Positions 37,701-50,974 of a DNA stretch of 64,000 bases are shown in pieces. This stretch comes from Monomorium pharaonis (lineage: Eukaryota; Arthropoda; Insecta; Hymenoptera; Formicidae): assembly GCF_013373865.1 (NCBI RefSeq), contig NC_050477.1, forward strand, positions 7,958,869 to 8,022,868. The letters run 5' to 3'. Both the position numbers and the translations under genes were made by a program. How positions within the stretch are numbered: the first letter of the stretch is position 1; every line of letters starts with the position of its first letter. The notes under the pieces were generated by a model. That model worked only from the letters and a program-made list of their open reading frames with translations. It ran no database searches and was not told the DNA's origin.

Positions 37701-40700
37701 CATATTACGAGGTCGCATCTACGAAGATCTGTGGAAACCTTTGCTTAGGTAAACCAGTTACACAAAGAGCTAATCTATCTCTATATGATCCTTGTAAGTC
37801 TTTAAATGCAAAGAGAAGAATATAAAATATCTTTATCTATGTATACCTCAATGCATTTAGTATGTTTAACTGTAGATAAAGTGAAGTTGTTATCGTTAAG
37901 CAAATTCAAGTTATATCTCAATATTTACGTCATTACAACAAAGAAACCGTATCCCTTTATTATTAAAAAAAAAACAGTTTTATTTTATATAAATGTTAGC
38001 ATTTAACTATTCAACTAATTTAACAGTTAGTTTGACACTGTCAAACGCTCATTTGATAGATCTAAAAGATAATTTCACGAGGTTGACATAATTTAATTAG
38101 TGGATTATACATTTGTTATATCATTTCATTACGATACGGGGGAGTGCGTCGGAAACAAACGCGATACTTTAATGAATTTCCAACGGGACGTCAGGAGGCG
38201 TCATCCCCACTGCAGAGGGCGGTTAGTTGGGGATTAAGTAGGGCAATCTGCGGCATTTTTTCTCCCGAACGACCAAGATTTTTATGCCTAATTAATCGCC
38301 ATAAATCCGAGGGAACGACGAAGGATTACGGCAAAATTTGCGCGAAAGCGTCTTTCAACCGGGGTGATTAAATGATTTGTGGATACAGGCGGAAGATGCT
38401 TCACGCCTCGTAATTGCGTTTAAGCGCGCGTCGCCGTATATCACTGACTTTTCAGACACGAGGGGCTTCTCCAGATAACTACAACTTCGGCAAATCGGCC
38501 AAGTTATAAATTACCTATAATGTTTTACTGCCCGTATATAATTTCACTTAAATATTACAGGGTATGCGCATCAAAAATAATACTGCAAACACTCACGATT
38601 CGTAGGTAACATATAATGATGAAAATCTGAACAGAATTTCAACGAAAGTCATTGCACCATCTGCGAATGACATTCTGTCTGTGACGTATAAAATTCCGTG
38701 TCACTAACGAAAAATCCAAAAGGATGCACAACGGTTGGAAAAGGACGCCTCCTACGAGCACTTGTACATAGCGCCTCGCGCTGCCTTTCATCCACATTTA
38801 TCAATTTAGACGAGGTACGCACGGAGGTACGCCCCGGAAAGTCTCGGCAAGCCAGCAGCAAGAAACTGCAGGAGCCCAAAGTTATCCGCGAAGTTTCGAG
38901 TGCAGAGCCAGTTGATTTATCGGGCTCATTACTGCCAGGAAAGAGGGAGGACTACAGCAACAGCCACCCCCCAGCGGCGTGTTTTACAAGACGGCATTAA
39001 TTGCTCGAATTAAATATGCACCTCTCTCCGCGCCGTAATTTATTTCGGTTTCCTGAAGCGCCTTAAGTCGCCGGGGAAGCCGACGCTCTACGGCATCGCC
39101 GTCGCTTTCCACGGACGTTAATAATGGGCCCGCGAGATATTAATTGACGTGGCTGCCGTGGAAGGTCCTCTCGATGTTTTAATCTCAACGGCAATCTCTC
39201 TCGCTCTCTCTTTTTCTCTCTCCTTCTTTTTTATTATTCACTTACACGCATCGACCCTGTTGCGCAGCGTGTCGTCTCGTTGTAAATCGATGGTCCGCTT
39301 TTATCCTTTTAACCGTTTATTACGTTAACAAAGTTTTTACTGATTTATGTTAAATCATTGGTTCCTGTGAGCTTATATCACTGTTTTTTTTTTTTAAGTA
39401 ATCGCCGTAGTCGTTTTAAAATGTTTTTGGGATAATTTAATTAAAGTAATTCAAACTAATTTAAATAATTTTATTAAAATCAGCCATCATTGATAATCAT
39501 AGTTGTGAGAAATTTGTTTTAGAGACAATCAATGTTCGAAGCACAAAATCTGAATTAGCAAGTAAATATTAATCGAAGCTTGTTCGAGCTTACTTAGGAA
39601 TCGAATAATTCGATTGGGACGAACGAAAAGAATAAGGAAGCTTATAAGGCAGCGCGAACTATTAAAAGCGCGAACAACGAATGAAACATCGAGCAATCTA
39701 ATCAGACACAAGGAGAATAAAGTACATGTAATCCGCCGTGGTAATCAGTGAAAATGCACTCTTTAGGTAGAAGACTTTGCAGTTCTGTTTAAGTCGGAAA
39801 GCAGTGAGGGTAGCGGAAAAAGTTTCATAAGCCGCAAGCAAAGATAAGATTGCGAATAGATAAATCTATTCAAACGAAATATTTTACAAAATAAAGTATG
39901 CTTATAAGTTATAAAAGCTTCTATTAAAAAAAAAAAAGTAAATAAATTAGAATTGCACGAGGAAAAAATAAAAATAATACGATGCAATCTACTTTAATAG
40001 AATGCTCGAAATACCAATTGTTACATCATTTCCGAAGCAAAATACAACGAGAGGAAACGTGGGAAACGAGGCGCACAGGGGGACAAGCGATGCGCTGAAT
40101 TCGTTCCTCCCAATTGATCAAATCTCCTTGGTAATGGGCGATTCTTTCCCAACCGCGACTGTAACTTGACTGCAACGATCTTGCGCGACCGCATGTAATC
40201 GCTTTTTACATTCACGTGGCGGTCATGTCGGGCCCATTATCCGACGATACCGCATCCTAGGTAGAATCACTCACTTATCCGACACGTTAACCGAGGATAA
40301 TCGGCCTCCGGCCGGCATAACGTCCGAGGGTACGGACCTTCCGGTGGAGTCTCTCGCCGTCGGTGGGGGGTTCATCGTCCTCGATCGCGTCAGCGATCGC
40401 TTATCCCGGTATGGTACCCCGGGTTAGGTCCTGAGATCGAGCCCGTGGCACGTATCGGCTGATTTTTCCGTCGCGCACGGCCGGCACTGATCCGCGAACA
40501 CGCACCGAACCATGGACATGAAAATGCATGTAATTAGCTGAAATTGATGTTGAACGCGAACGCGGCCGCGTTCAATTTTAATCGGCTGTCGTATGATAAT
40601 TACGCGTGGCCGGGCACCCCCGACCCGCGCCGGATAAATCATCTCGGCCGCTCGCGCAACGATTCCCAGGTATTCATTTACTTCGTATTAATCAATGCGC

Positions 40701-43700
40701 GAAATTGATTACGGCTAGTCGCTCTCGCCGGTAACGAGGGACGTGGCGCGGCGGGGCCGAGGGAAGATCGAGGGGGATGGCGGAGCCTGGCCACGGAAAA
40801 GGGCACAGATCTCCCGGTCGAGACGCGGGGGGTTTGCTCAGCGGCCGGAACGATCGTCACGCAGTCCTATCTCTCGCGTTCGTTCGGTCAACCGTGTAAT
40901 TTTCGACCTTTGCCCGTTTCGTCGATAGATATCCTACGAAAGCACGAAATCTTTGTTGTTTTCGTACGCGTATGACTTCATCGGTCTTTCAAGTATCCTT
41001 TGCCTTCTTTAGATGCACAACGCATGTCCCTTTGGTATTTCTCTTCATGCAGTCCTTCGACTTTTGTCAAGTATCTTCGTTTAATCAACGTCGGTTTTAT
41101 ATTTTTTATATTCAACATTCTCTGCATCTCGAGGCTGACAAATTCGGGTTTATATTCTGTATGCTTATAATAGCTTATACTAGCATTACGTAATATTGGT
41201 CATGTTATGTAATTGTTCGTTGCAGATTAACTGATGGAGGAGGAAAACGAGATAGAGTTCGACGCAAAATGCGAATAGGACTGTTAAATGACGACCGGCG
41301 TTGCGCAACAACGCGATGCAAAATATCCGCGAGACAATAATTTATTTTTGTTTGTCTCGTCGGTCCGCACAGCTTCGCATAGTGTCGCAAGAAACGAAGC
41401 TCTCAAGCCTCGATCCGAGACTTGTCACGACTCAGCAGAAACGATCGCGAGGAAAAAAAAAGTACCATCGGGCGCGCGCGCGCTGATTTGCGAAATTGTT
41501 CAGCGAGGGATGACGAAATCGTGCTGGTCCGGACACGTCGTGACAGCCGACAGGCATTAACAGCGATGACCTACGACCTTGAGTATCTTATATTGCTGAC
41601 GACTCCATCTCTCAAGCAACCGATGTGGTGTCTCGGAATCCGAACCGAGGCCATCGAAGTAAAGACAAGACGATGTGTACGAATTGAGCGACGTGAGTAG
41701 ACTGTAGCCATCACGCGATGCCAAGTATAATACGTAAAAATAGCGGGCGATCGATGACGTTTGTTACGCGATGACATCCCAGCTACTCGAGATCGCGCGT
41801 GATTTAAAGTTTTCAAATTTTATAAGAGTCCAACTCGGTCTCGAGAACGCTTCGTAAGGGAATTTGCAATCTGTGTGTGGCGAACAATACCTGCGGGCAT
41901 TGCCCCTCGCAGGAACGTTCCCAGTGCCGTCCGACAAGTCCCCAATGATAAATCGTAACAGGAAGTCGACCTCCGACCTCCTCTCTTTCTCTCTCTCTCT
42001 TTCGCGCGCGCGCGCGGTGAATTTGATTCGATCGATCCTAGAATAAATTCCTCGGCGGACAGATCGCCGAGGAGCTGATGCATTTCGCGGGCGCGAGCGC
42101 GAGCGGAGAACGGCGAGGTGTGTATATCGGTGTAATACAGGTCCAGAACGGCCTTGGCTAGAAAATCACCGCTAATGGAATCAATTAGGCGTGAATTAAT
42201 ATTGACAGATTTATTGACTCGCCTTTTGTAAGCGTCGCGGCCGCGGCCCGTTACGCGTTCGCCAATTTATAATTGAAAGGCAACGTTCTACCTCTCTCGT
42301 TCTCTCTCTATCCCACCCCTCCCCCCTGCCTCTTTCTCTCTCCTCGCCATAGTGTGCGCGTTAATGCGTAAATGCTATCTCGCGCGTGACAATTGCGCCC
42401 CTGCGCGAATTTCCATGCGATATTAATTACGAGCGTGCCCGTTAACGTCGCGCACGCCCGAATTAACCTATTTTCTTTCGGTCGTCTTATTGCGTGGAGG
42501 GAGATTGAGCAATAAGTAATTACCGTATAAAACAATCCGCGCGACGGGACGTGTTCCGTCGACATAAATTTTATGCACAACGTTGAAATGTGATCGTAAA
42601 ACTTTTCTCTCTCTCTCATTCTCCCTCCCCTCGTCCGATCGCGGTACTTAAATTCCAGACGCGATAATCTCGATGTTGACCGGATATCATATCACTTAAG
42701 GGCTATTCCCAAGTCCTCGATAAGCACGACATTGCGACAGCGATCCGTGTGCGGGTCGACTCGGCGGCGTTTAACCACCCGATGCGTGCGGTCTCGGCGA
42801 CGCGTCGATCGGGCCGCAGAAATTTTAACGCAAACGCACAACGATCGTGTTTACATTATCGTTATTTACATATGCAGCTGGGACGAGTAAAATACTTGGT
42901 GCATCGCGCGCGGCGGTACCCTTTTACCTTGTCCGCGCCAATTTTACGCATTAATTCGACGACACACCGGCGCGCTCGTTATCGTTAAAACGCGTGCCTT
43001 CGAGTGCGGCGCGTCGCGAAATTTTTGGCAGGCGGGCACCGCTCGAGTTCCGTGTGCCACGCCGCACTTAATTCCCCTCTCTCTTTATTTCTCCGACAGT
43101 ATTATGAAAATACGCGCGTCGGGCCCCGTTACGTCGCTGGGACGCAATCGTTTGCGTAATTCGTAATTGCGTACGCGAACTACATGCGGGATTAACGAGC
43201 GGGCCCATTAAATTTAACGACCGTTGACTTTGCGTCCGCGCGACCGCGGCAAGGCGGCAGCCCTCGATCCTGTTAGCCGCGAAAAAAAAAAGGATGTCCC
43301 GTTTCCACCTTCGTAATTTTTACGCGAGTTGCCGCTGTACATTTGATTATCCTGGATCATTTGAAATAGAGACGAAAGCGAATTTGATAAATGTTTTCTA
43401 GGAAAACAATCATTCTTTTCGAATCATAAAAAGTACTTAAAATACTATTTATTTTCCTATGTTCGGTTAAGTAAAAAGTTTAGTTTTTAAAATCAAAGTG
43501 GACCCTATAAATGATGTTTTATTTACAAAAAAATATAATTAAATAAGATTAATTAGAATTTTTTTTCACAACAATAATGTATAATATTGATTAAAAAATT
43601 ATACACGCACACCATATACTACATATACAAGCGATATTATGTAAGTAATACGTGATAATATATGTACCTGTAAAAGGGTCAAATAATACACAAAATGCAT

Positions 43701-46700
43701 CGACATCCATTCAAAAAGATCGTTCACAGGTAATGCTCTTTCTTTTTCTCTTTTTCTCACTCGCTCACTCACTTTCTTATATGGTGAATTCATCGCGTCC
43801 AATTAACAGAATCTCGGTGACACTCGAGTGGCAGTACCGGGCGAAAACACGAACAAGATAGACTCGCGAGCATCGAACGACAAACTTAACGGGACAGTCG
43901 TAGTTATCAGTTTCGAATGCGAGACACGAGCGAATGTTTCGCGATGCACCTTAAATCGCGGGCTGCCGAACCACCAATTAAAGCCCCAAAGTGACAGCCA
44001 CTCGCCCTCGAATCTCTGCCTCGACCGTTGAAAAGATTTCGCTGGCGATTAACATCCTATACCGATTACGTATACCTGAGTTTATCGTCACGGCGGGGAT
44101 TCTCTTCGAAATAAAATCTCTCGCAAGATACTAATTATACAGATTTACAGAGACGGAATATGCATGTCAGATCTGTTTCTTTTAACTATGTTCGCTATAT
44201 TTCTGTTTTTTTTTTTGCGTTTTCTTTGTTATATTTTTAGATGTCTATTTTTATATTCTTGCTTAAATACGAACGAAAAGGGAGAGATGCGCCTTTCTTT
44301 TGTCTCTTATAAATTTAATTGATCAATGCAATTTTAAAAATACAGTAGTGTTGCAAACAACTTTACGAACGTGCAACGTTCTAAGAATCGCAATCAGCAT
44401 GAAAAGTGTTTAAATCTCAAATGAAATAAAATTGACATTTACGTCTCGTGAGTTACGTGAAGGTTCGCTTATAATCCTGAAGATTGGAATTTACCTGATC
44501 TAAACGAAGTTGTACTTACAACGAGTTTCATGTTTAACATAAATTTTTCATTTCATTCAGAATATTGCTAAATTTTATAGAATATGATGCGTAACTTATG
44601 CAATGTGATTCGTTTAATATTGATATGATCAATGAGCGTCTATAATTTCTGCATAGATAGATATTAGTAAAATTACCAAAAAATGAACGTAACAAACTTA
44701 ATTGCTGGAAAAAAATCAAAACGTAAAATTATTGAAAGAAAAAGAATTTTTCATCTTTCTTATATTGAAATCCCCAATTATCGAGCTTATCTTTCTTCAT
44801 ACGAAAGATTTATCGCGTATCCTTCTTCCAGTTGATTCATTTTCGTGTTATCGCCACATGTCATTATAGCCAATGTAGAGTTAATAATATTCCGGTTTCT
44901 GCTTAACGAGCGTTAAACGGCCACCGAAGAATTCGATACATGAAAGAAGAGACAACCGCTATCTTGCCCATGCAGATTAGCGATTTTTTGGGACAATCCA
45001 TAAAGGAGACTGGCTGACGATCGGTAGCTCTTATCGCATCGGTGCATGGGCGCCGGTAACGCTTTTTTTCAAGAAAACGATAATAAGAAACTTTATAAAT
45101 TTTTAATGCTTGCTTTCAAAACATTTTTTTAATTATTTTCAAGTATATAATGTAGTTTAATCTTACTCATAATTGTGTCATACAAACTGTTAATATTGAT
45201 ATTCTTTTTAATTGAAAAATGTGTTCCGTCGCCCATGGATCGTATCCACGTCCGCTCGGCATCGATGCGAACGATTTGCATAGCTATTCGCCGAAGATGC
45301 TGCCGAAACGCGCGTCCCGCGTTCCCGGCGCATGCAGTAGCCGCGTCCTGAATTCGCATGATTCATCGATCGATCGTACCGGCCGAACTGCTCGGCACGG
45401 CGCTTCTCGCCACCCTGCCCTCCCCTTCCTGCCCTTAATCCCCCGATCGGCGAGTTAACGAGATCGACGCCGTCGGCGCTGGACAAGTAAATTACGCGAG
45501 GTTTCCCCCCAGGATCTCCTCAAGGTCCGCTAACGGTCGACCGTTAGCAATGGGAATCGTGCGACGTGAACGCGCTCGAAGGTCGAGGCCACGAAGGACA
45601 TGTTCTCTCTTTTTCCTTCCCTCCGAGGATCTCCGCTGCATCCGAACGAAGCGCGAGGCCGGTTGCCCCCAACGATCGTGACAAACGCAGATAATATATT
45701 CCATGCAGCATCTATAATATATAGTCCATGAATATGCACGACGTTAGAAGAGGATCTTATGGTTTAACTTGATATTCGGTTTCTTTTTGTAAATGCCTCC
45801 ACGGCCGGCCATCGCCTTCTCGAGCTTGATTTGCAATATCTACGATACGAAGAAAGTATGCGTATGTAATTTCTGATACAGCTCGGTATATCAGAAAAAC
45901 CAGTATTGCGCCGCCGGGCGTACATCCCTACGACATCGGAAGGGTTAAGTGGTATGCCAATGTCGACCTTTCCGTGATGTTCTTATTCGAGGCGGCACGG
46001 CTCGCCAATCTCTCCCTCGCGCGCGTTTTAAATTACCGCGATCCAGGAAGAAGACCGAAGCGCGGAGGCTGTCACCTGGGGTACCTAGTTCAGGTTGTCG
46101 GACGATTCGCGCGGTAGCCAACAACAACCGCGGCGAGGCAGGGGAGAGGCGCGGGACGCGGAAATCGACGCAGGGAGAAGCGGTAACCCAAGACGCGGGC
46201 AGAACCAACACAAGACGTAGAAGACGTCCCGCAGAGACGACAACTAGCCGGGGAACTAATCACGGTAGTGCCTGACGTCCTTAGTTCATCACGAGACCCG
46301 GGAGTAATATATACCGGACCGAGCCACGATCTCGAACTAATCTAATATACCAAGACCTCGCCGTACGGGCAACAAGGACCTGCTCTCTTCGCTCCGTACT
46401 CGGTACACCTCGCGCACGATAACACCACTTTCTCGACAGTACAGTCGACGAAACCAGTCCATTTGCGCCGGGTGTTATTGCCGGGATGTCGATTGCGTGT
46501 ATATCGAATATAATCCAATTGCCGGCGAAAAGAATTCCAATTTCCGACGGTCTGTGTTTTACCATCGGAATACTTTCAATGTTAATTTTTTTTTTCCAAT
46601 CTCTTTATTTCTTATTTATTTTTCTCCACATGCGTGAGATATATTTTTTCACGATGAAAATTATCTGCATTACGTACAATACGCATTCGATATCAAGGTT

Positions 46701-49600
46701 AAGTATTCAAGCCGAGGAAGGGATGAACATCAATTTGCTCCAGGCAGAATTCGCAAAGTATCGTTGGTTCTGGGATTTTCCCCCGATTCTCTCTCGCGAT
46801 TTTCACGCACGTTACTCACGCACGAGCGCGAGCGTTAATTAAGATCGACGCGCTCGTAGGCTCGCGTCAGATAAAGGCCGGAAGAGCCGCGCTCTAACAG
46901 GGAAAACGTATTATGATCGTTAATCGAGAGACGATCTGTCCGCGGAGAACCGGCGAACTAGTTCTATCGACTGTACGCGGCAGAGACGGGGGTATCTACT
47001 TAAACGCCCAAGGACAATGGCCGAGCTACCTTCGCAGTGAAATGCTATACACGATCATTTCGAGCGATATATCGCCCCCGTGAGCCTGGCTGCTGGCAAG
47101 ATGGTAAGAGAACCTTTCGTGAGATCGAGATAGAGCTTATTGTCCCGGAACGATGGCCGGCAGGTGTGTACGCTTAACAAATCGACCAACGTACGACGGA
47201 GACGGAGAGGACATTACCCCACTCCACCTGCTACCCTTCTTCTCACTTGCGATACTTGCTCGTCGCATGCTGCACAACGCTCGCTTAATTATTTCCAGTC
47301 GGAGGTATGTCATGTAGATATCTAATGTGATTCAAGTAAAACTGAACACAAAGAAAAATGAGCTCAATAAAATTCAAATGAGTTTAATTAAATGTAAATT
47401 TTTTGAAAAATATGATATGATCTATTTAATTAGATCTTTTTTTACTTATCGTTTAATTAAATTAAAATTCTTTCAAAATTGTTTTAAATTTTCAAGTATG
47501 TACATCTCAAAGTAATGATTGATGGTGGTGTTGTTAACTGCACGAAACAATTTTTCGATATATTTACATAAGAGCCGTGAAGTTCATTATTTATCGATTC
47601 CAAACACGAGTTTATCGATGTGCATCCATGTTATGATTATCGGCGCGTCGCTTCTCGATCAATCGCATAAATCAGGTTTGCGTTACGACAGCGAAAAATA
47701 GCCCGGTCGGATATGCCAAACGTGTCAACGGCAACGAGTGATCCATATTGCGATCGATCCCGAACAGCTCCTCTGCTTTCACGATAACGAGCCACCGTCT
47801 ATAAATCATACTTCCGCGAGCATCGTTTCCGCGTAGAAGCCAGCAGCACGTTTCGAAATTATCTCCCATGCTCTAATGGCTCGTTTCTTCGCCAACTGGT
47901 AATCAGTCGTGCTATGAATCGGGGGTTGACGAGATGATCACGCGGGCTGACCATCAGAGTCAAATATTTCGACTGAAAAACAATGGGATATAAATCTTCA
48001 AAAAAAGGGGGTACTCATTAAAATAAAGAACAAAACCAATTTTAATTCGTGCTACACCAATACGGCTGTGATGGTGCAGAGTCAGTCGATGCTATATCCA
48101 CGAAGAGACACGAGGTTGGAAACGTCCGACTCGTCTAGCGAGCAAGAAATGTGCGCGTGAAAGGCGATCGTCCAGCTGCGCTCGCACGACTCCACTTCGG
48201 ATAACACGCGCTCGCGCGAGAAAGTTACAGTTCGCCGTCGTGGCAATTTGCGAACGACCACAAACGACGCGTTTCGCCACAACGCGCGTATGTACGTACA
48301 GCCATCTCCTGTGCCAGGCCACCGCCTCTCTCGCGTTAGAAAACACCAATGGAGGAGACTGCGCGCCGCGGAGAAATCGTGGAAAAACATAAACGCTTTG
48401 CGAAATTTCCATATTCCCATCGATGAAAAGATCGAACTGATCTTTCAACGTAACTTGTTTGGTTTTCCTAATATTTTCAACTTTTTAAAAATTGTCTTTA
48501 TTTATTTTAGAATATGACAGGTATATGTAATATATATTTGTTCGATAGAGAGATTTGTTTTTACGAAACACTTATATAATGTATCGTATATCAATTCCTA
48601 AGATTGGATAAAGGAAAAAAGTAGTAACACTTGACATATGTAAGAACAGTATTTACACGTTAAAATCAAGCGCATTGATATTTGATCCTTTTAGCGAAGT
48701 AAATCACTAAAGACATAGTTATACTACTCGTGCATATCTCGCAGGCATATCTCACGTAGACGCGTATAAAGATAATAAATATTTACAACGCAGAACTTGA
48801 AACGGAAAATGATTAGGCGGGATAGGTGGTGTGAAATGCTAGGCACGACGTCGACGGCATGATTAATAATATCACGAGTTTGGTCACTTAAGCGTTCGAT
48901 AGAAACAATAAAACATTCCGTTGCAAGTGCGGCTAGGAAATGTGAGTGCAAGCCGGTGTCTCCCCGCATTGTGAGTAAAATACATTTGCACCAAGGATAC
49001 ATTGCCTCAAGAAAACCGTTTAGGAACGACTTCTTCGATGCCGTACGTACGATTGACCGTATATCGGAGAGACGCGATCGTCGGTTCCGCGGATATACAC
49101 CCGACGCATAATCGCGATGATTCGAGCGGACAGGTCCGGACCGAGTATTCCTTTTGCGGAAGCGTATTGTGAGAGCGTACACAGGCCGCGCGTAGAGCGA
49201 CTTATCAAGCGGCCAGTGAACCAGCAAGGAACGAGAAGATGACTTGTGCATTACATAGTGCGCGCACTATGCACTAGAAACAAATCGATGCCGTTGACGA
49301 AGGCAACGTGGAAACTTATCGGCCACTCGCGACGTGGGACCTCGATCGCGATCGCATAAATCCAGGACGAGTCAAATGACCAGCGTGTTGTTTTCTCACA
49401 AGTTGAAAAAAAAAAAAAGAAAAAAACGCACAAAGTTAAAGGAAGGTGAAATTGCGGAGTGTGCTTGAATAATAATCGTAATGCAAAAATCATACGTATG
49501 GAGAGAGTTCTTTTAATATTATATACTCAAACGTTATTATGGGTTCCTGATAGTAGGATTACATAAATTTTTTAGATTATTGCATATTAAAGTGAAATGT
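34750..49600. other. Gene-poor region, no supported gene
   Basis: The longest open frames are 162 codons at 37337-37825 (+), starting from a non-ATG codon, and 175 codons at 48724-49251 (-). Neither has splice support, a recognisable domain or compositional evidence that I trust. Homeodomain-like ATTA motifs and CT-rich tracts (for example 41980-42010 and 42290-42350) are frequent. The region may be regulatory or intronic. Confidence 0.55.
35657..35688. repeat. GAA-type trinucleotide repeat
   Basis: An imperfect GAA/GAG run that codes for a Lys/Glu stretch in one frame and Phe/Ser in the opposite one. It belongs to no supported gene. Confidence 0.8.
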
Positions 49601-49639
49601 CTTCCTTATTTATGACTCTTTTTATTGTATACCGATTAG

Positions 49640-49975
49640 TCTCGCCACTACAGTTACGTTTTGAAACTTGCCAACTGCAATTGTGAGACCACAACATGTG
49701 CGAAAGACATTGCTCTTAATAATGCGCCTTAATCTTTCAATGAGGCAACCCCGTTGGGCTTTCATGACTGAAAAGGTGTGCTGATCATAGCCATATAAGT
49801 AGATCAACGTCATCCGACCAGGCCACGTAGATTTAATTTGTGATTTGCGTGTTAATGACGCGAACGGCAGATGAGAGACAAAATGAAGTACGGCGAGATG
49901 ATTCGACAATTTTCTCGTCCTGATTTTATTGTCAATGTTTCCGGGAAACCTCAGTTAGACGCATGTAGGTTAATT
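49640..49975 (-). pseudogene. Possible decayed mariner/Tc1-type transposase, C-terminal part
   Basis: On the - strand, translations in two neighbouring frames resemble the end of insect DD(34)E-type transposases. One frame reads WPGRMTLIYLYGY, where this family usually has WP.RSPDL followed by a YFLWGY-like box. The overlapping frame has an INTQ-like stretch and an Asp-Asp-Val-Asp-Leu run at the same place. A weak match to the upstream QQDGAP box appears as NQDE about 100 bases earlier. A basic helical tail follows to a stop near 49622. Frameshifts and stops make it inactive if it is real. The N-terminal half and terminal repeats are not recognised in 49980-50530. The similarity is judged by eye and is weak. 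Confidence 0.3.
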
Positions 49976-50535
49976 TTACTCTTCCTGTTAATCCTACTCA
50001 TATAAAGCGGCTTGTGTGTACGGCCAATTTGCGCAGTTATGTCGGCAACGTATGGATTAGATTAAAATTGTTGTAGTACAAAATCAAACATGTCAGAGAA
50101 ATTTTGTGTAACAACGGTTTTACACAAACTGCTAATGTACGAGCCACTTGAGGTCCCATAAAGTGCCATGTCACATTGTACTCATATCATCAACAGTCGT
50201 TTATTGTCGATAGTCGCGTACCGTTATGAGTCCGCACTGGCGTAGCCAGTTTCGATTACGTTATAAAGCGCGAAGCGGTAAAATATATTATTTCACAAAC
50301 GACTGGCAACATCGATACCCACTTGGTGGACGATATACCTAACGAGCCGATTATTCACGCGTGTGAAGATCGAATAGATCGGCGAACGATGATATAGCTG
50401 GCGCATAGATCAGTGTACACAATGATGTGGATAACTTAAAACGTGCGCGTTAAAAGACATGCGATAAAGTCGAACAAAATGCAAAACACGATCGACAGTG
50501 AAATTATGTCTTATTAATAAAAATTTACATATGTA

Positions 50536-50737
50536 CACAGAAAAAAAATGTAATACAGCCAATAACATATGTGATTGCGGGCTGCCAACTACATAAAATA
50601 CTCAATACAATAATATTTGCTATTAATGCAAGTACAATGTTGATACTGCAATAGCATATATTATTGTATTGAGTATATTTTTAATTGGCAGCCCGCAATA
50701 ACATATCTTATTGAATATATTGCATTTTTTTTCAGTG
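50536..50737. mobile_element. Foldback MITE of about 202 bp with TA flanks
   Basis: The whole element is one inverted repeat: each arm is about 100 bp and they agree at roughly four bases in five. The ends are CACAGAAAAAAAATG on the left and CATTTTTTTTCAGTG on the right. The block GCGGGCTGCCAA occurs inward on one arm and its complement on the other. The dinucleotide TA lies immediately outside both ends, as expected for a Tc1/mariner-type target duplication. There is no coding capacity, so any mobility would need a transposase in trans. It lies about 600 bp from the possible transposase remnant; a link between the two is not shown. Confidence 0.8.
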
Positions 50738-50940
50738 TATAAATATTGGATTAGATAAATATGTACATGTATATGTAGATCAATAAAATGAGTTGATTGA
50801 AGCATCCAACATGCAGTTAAGACGAGCAATAATTTGCAATAAAATTTAGAATAGAATCCTACTTATAATTAAATTTATGAGGTAATTATAAACCGCGTAA
50901 AAACAAAAAAATATTATTTAAGACTCAATATTCACATCCC

Positions 50941-50974
50941 AATACATACAAAATAAAATTATTTTGTATGTATT
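50941..50974. repeat. Perfect 34-bp palindrome
   Basis: AATACATACAAAATAA, two central A, then the exact reverse complement TTATTTTGTATGTATT. It lies 200 bp beyond the MITE in AT-rich DNA. It could be a cruciform-forming site or the relic of a small foldback element. Confidence 0.8.

Noticed and set aside
37337..37825. A 162-codon + strand open frame with two Cys pairs near its start
   Set aside because: It begins from a non-ATG codon, the Cys spacing does not form a recognised zinc finger, and there are no convincing splice borders.
48724..49251. A 175-codon - strand open frame with some hydrophobic stretches, considered as a chemoreceptor fragment
   Set aside because: There is no family motif, splice site or clear membrane-helix pattern, and the frame is compatible with chance.
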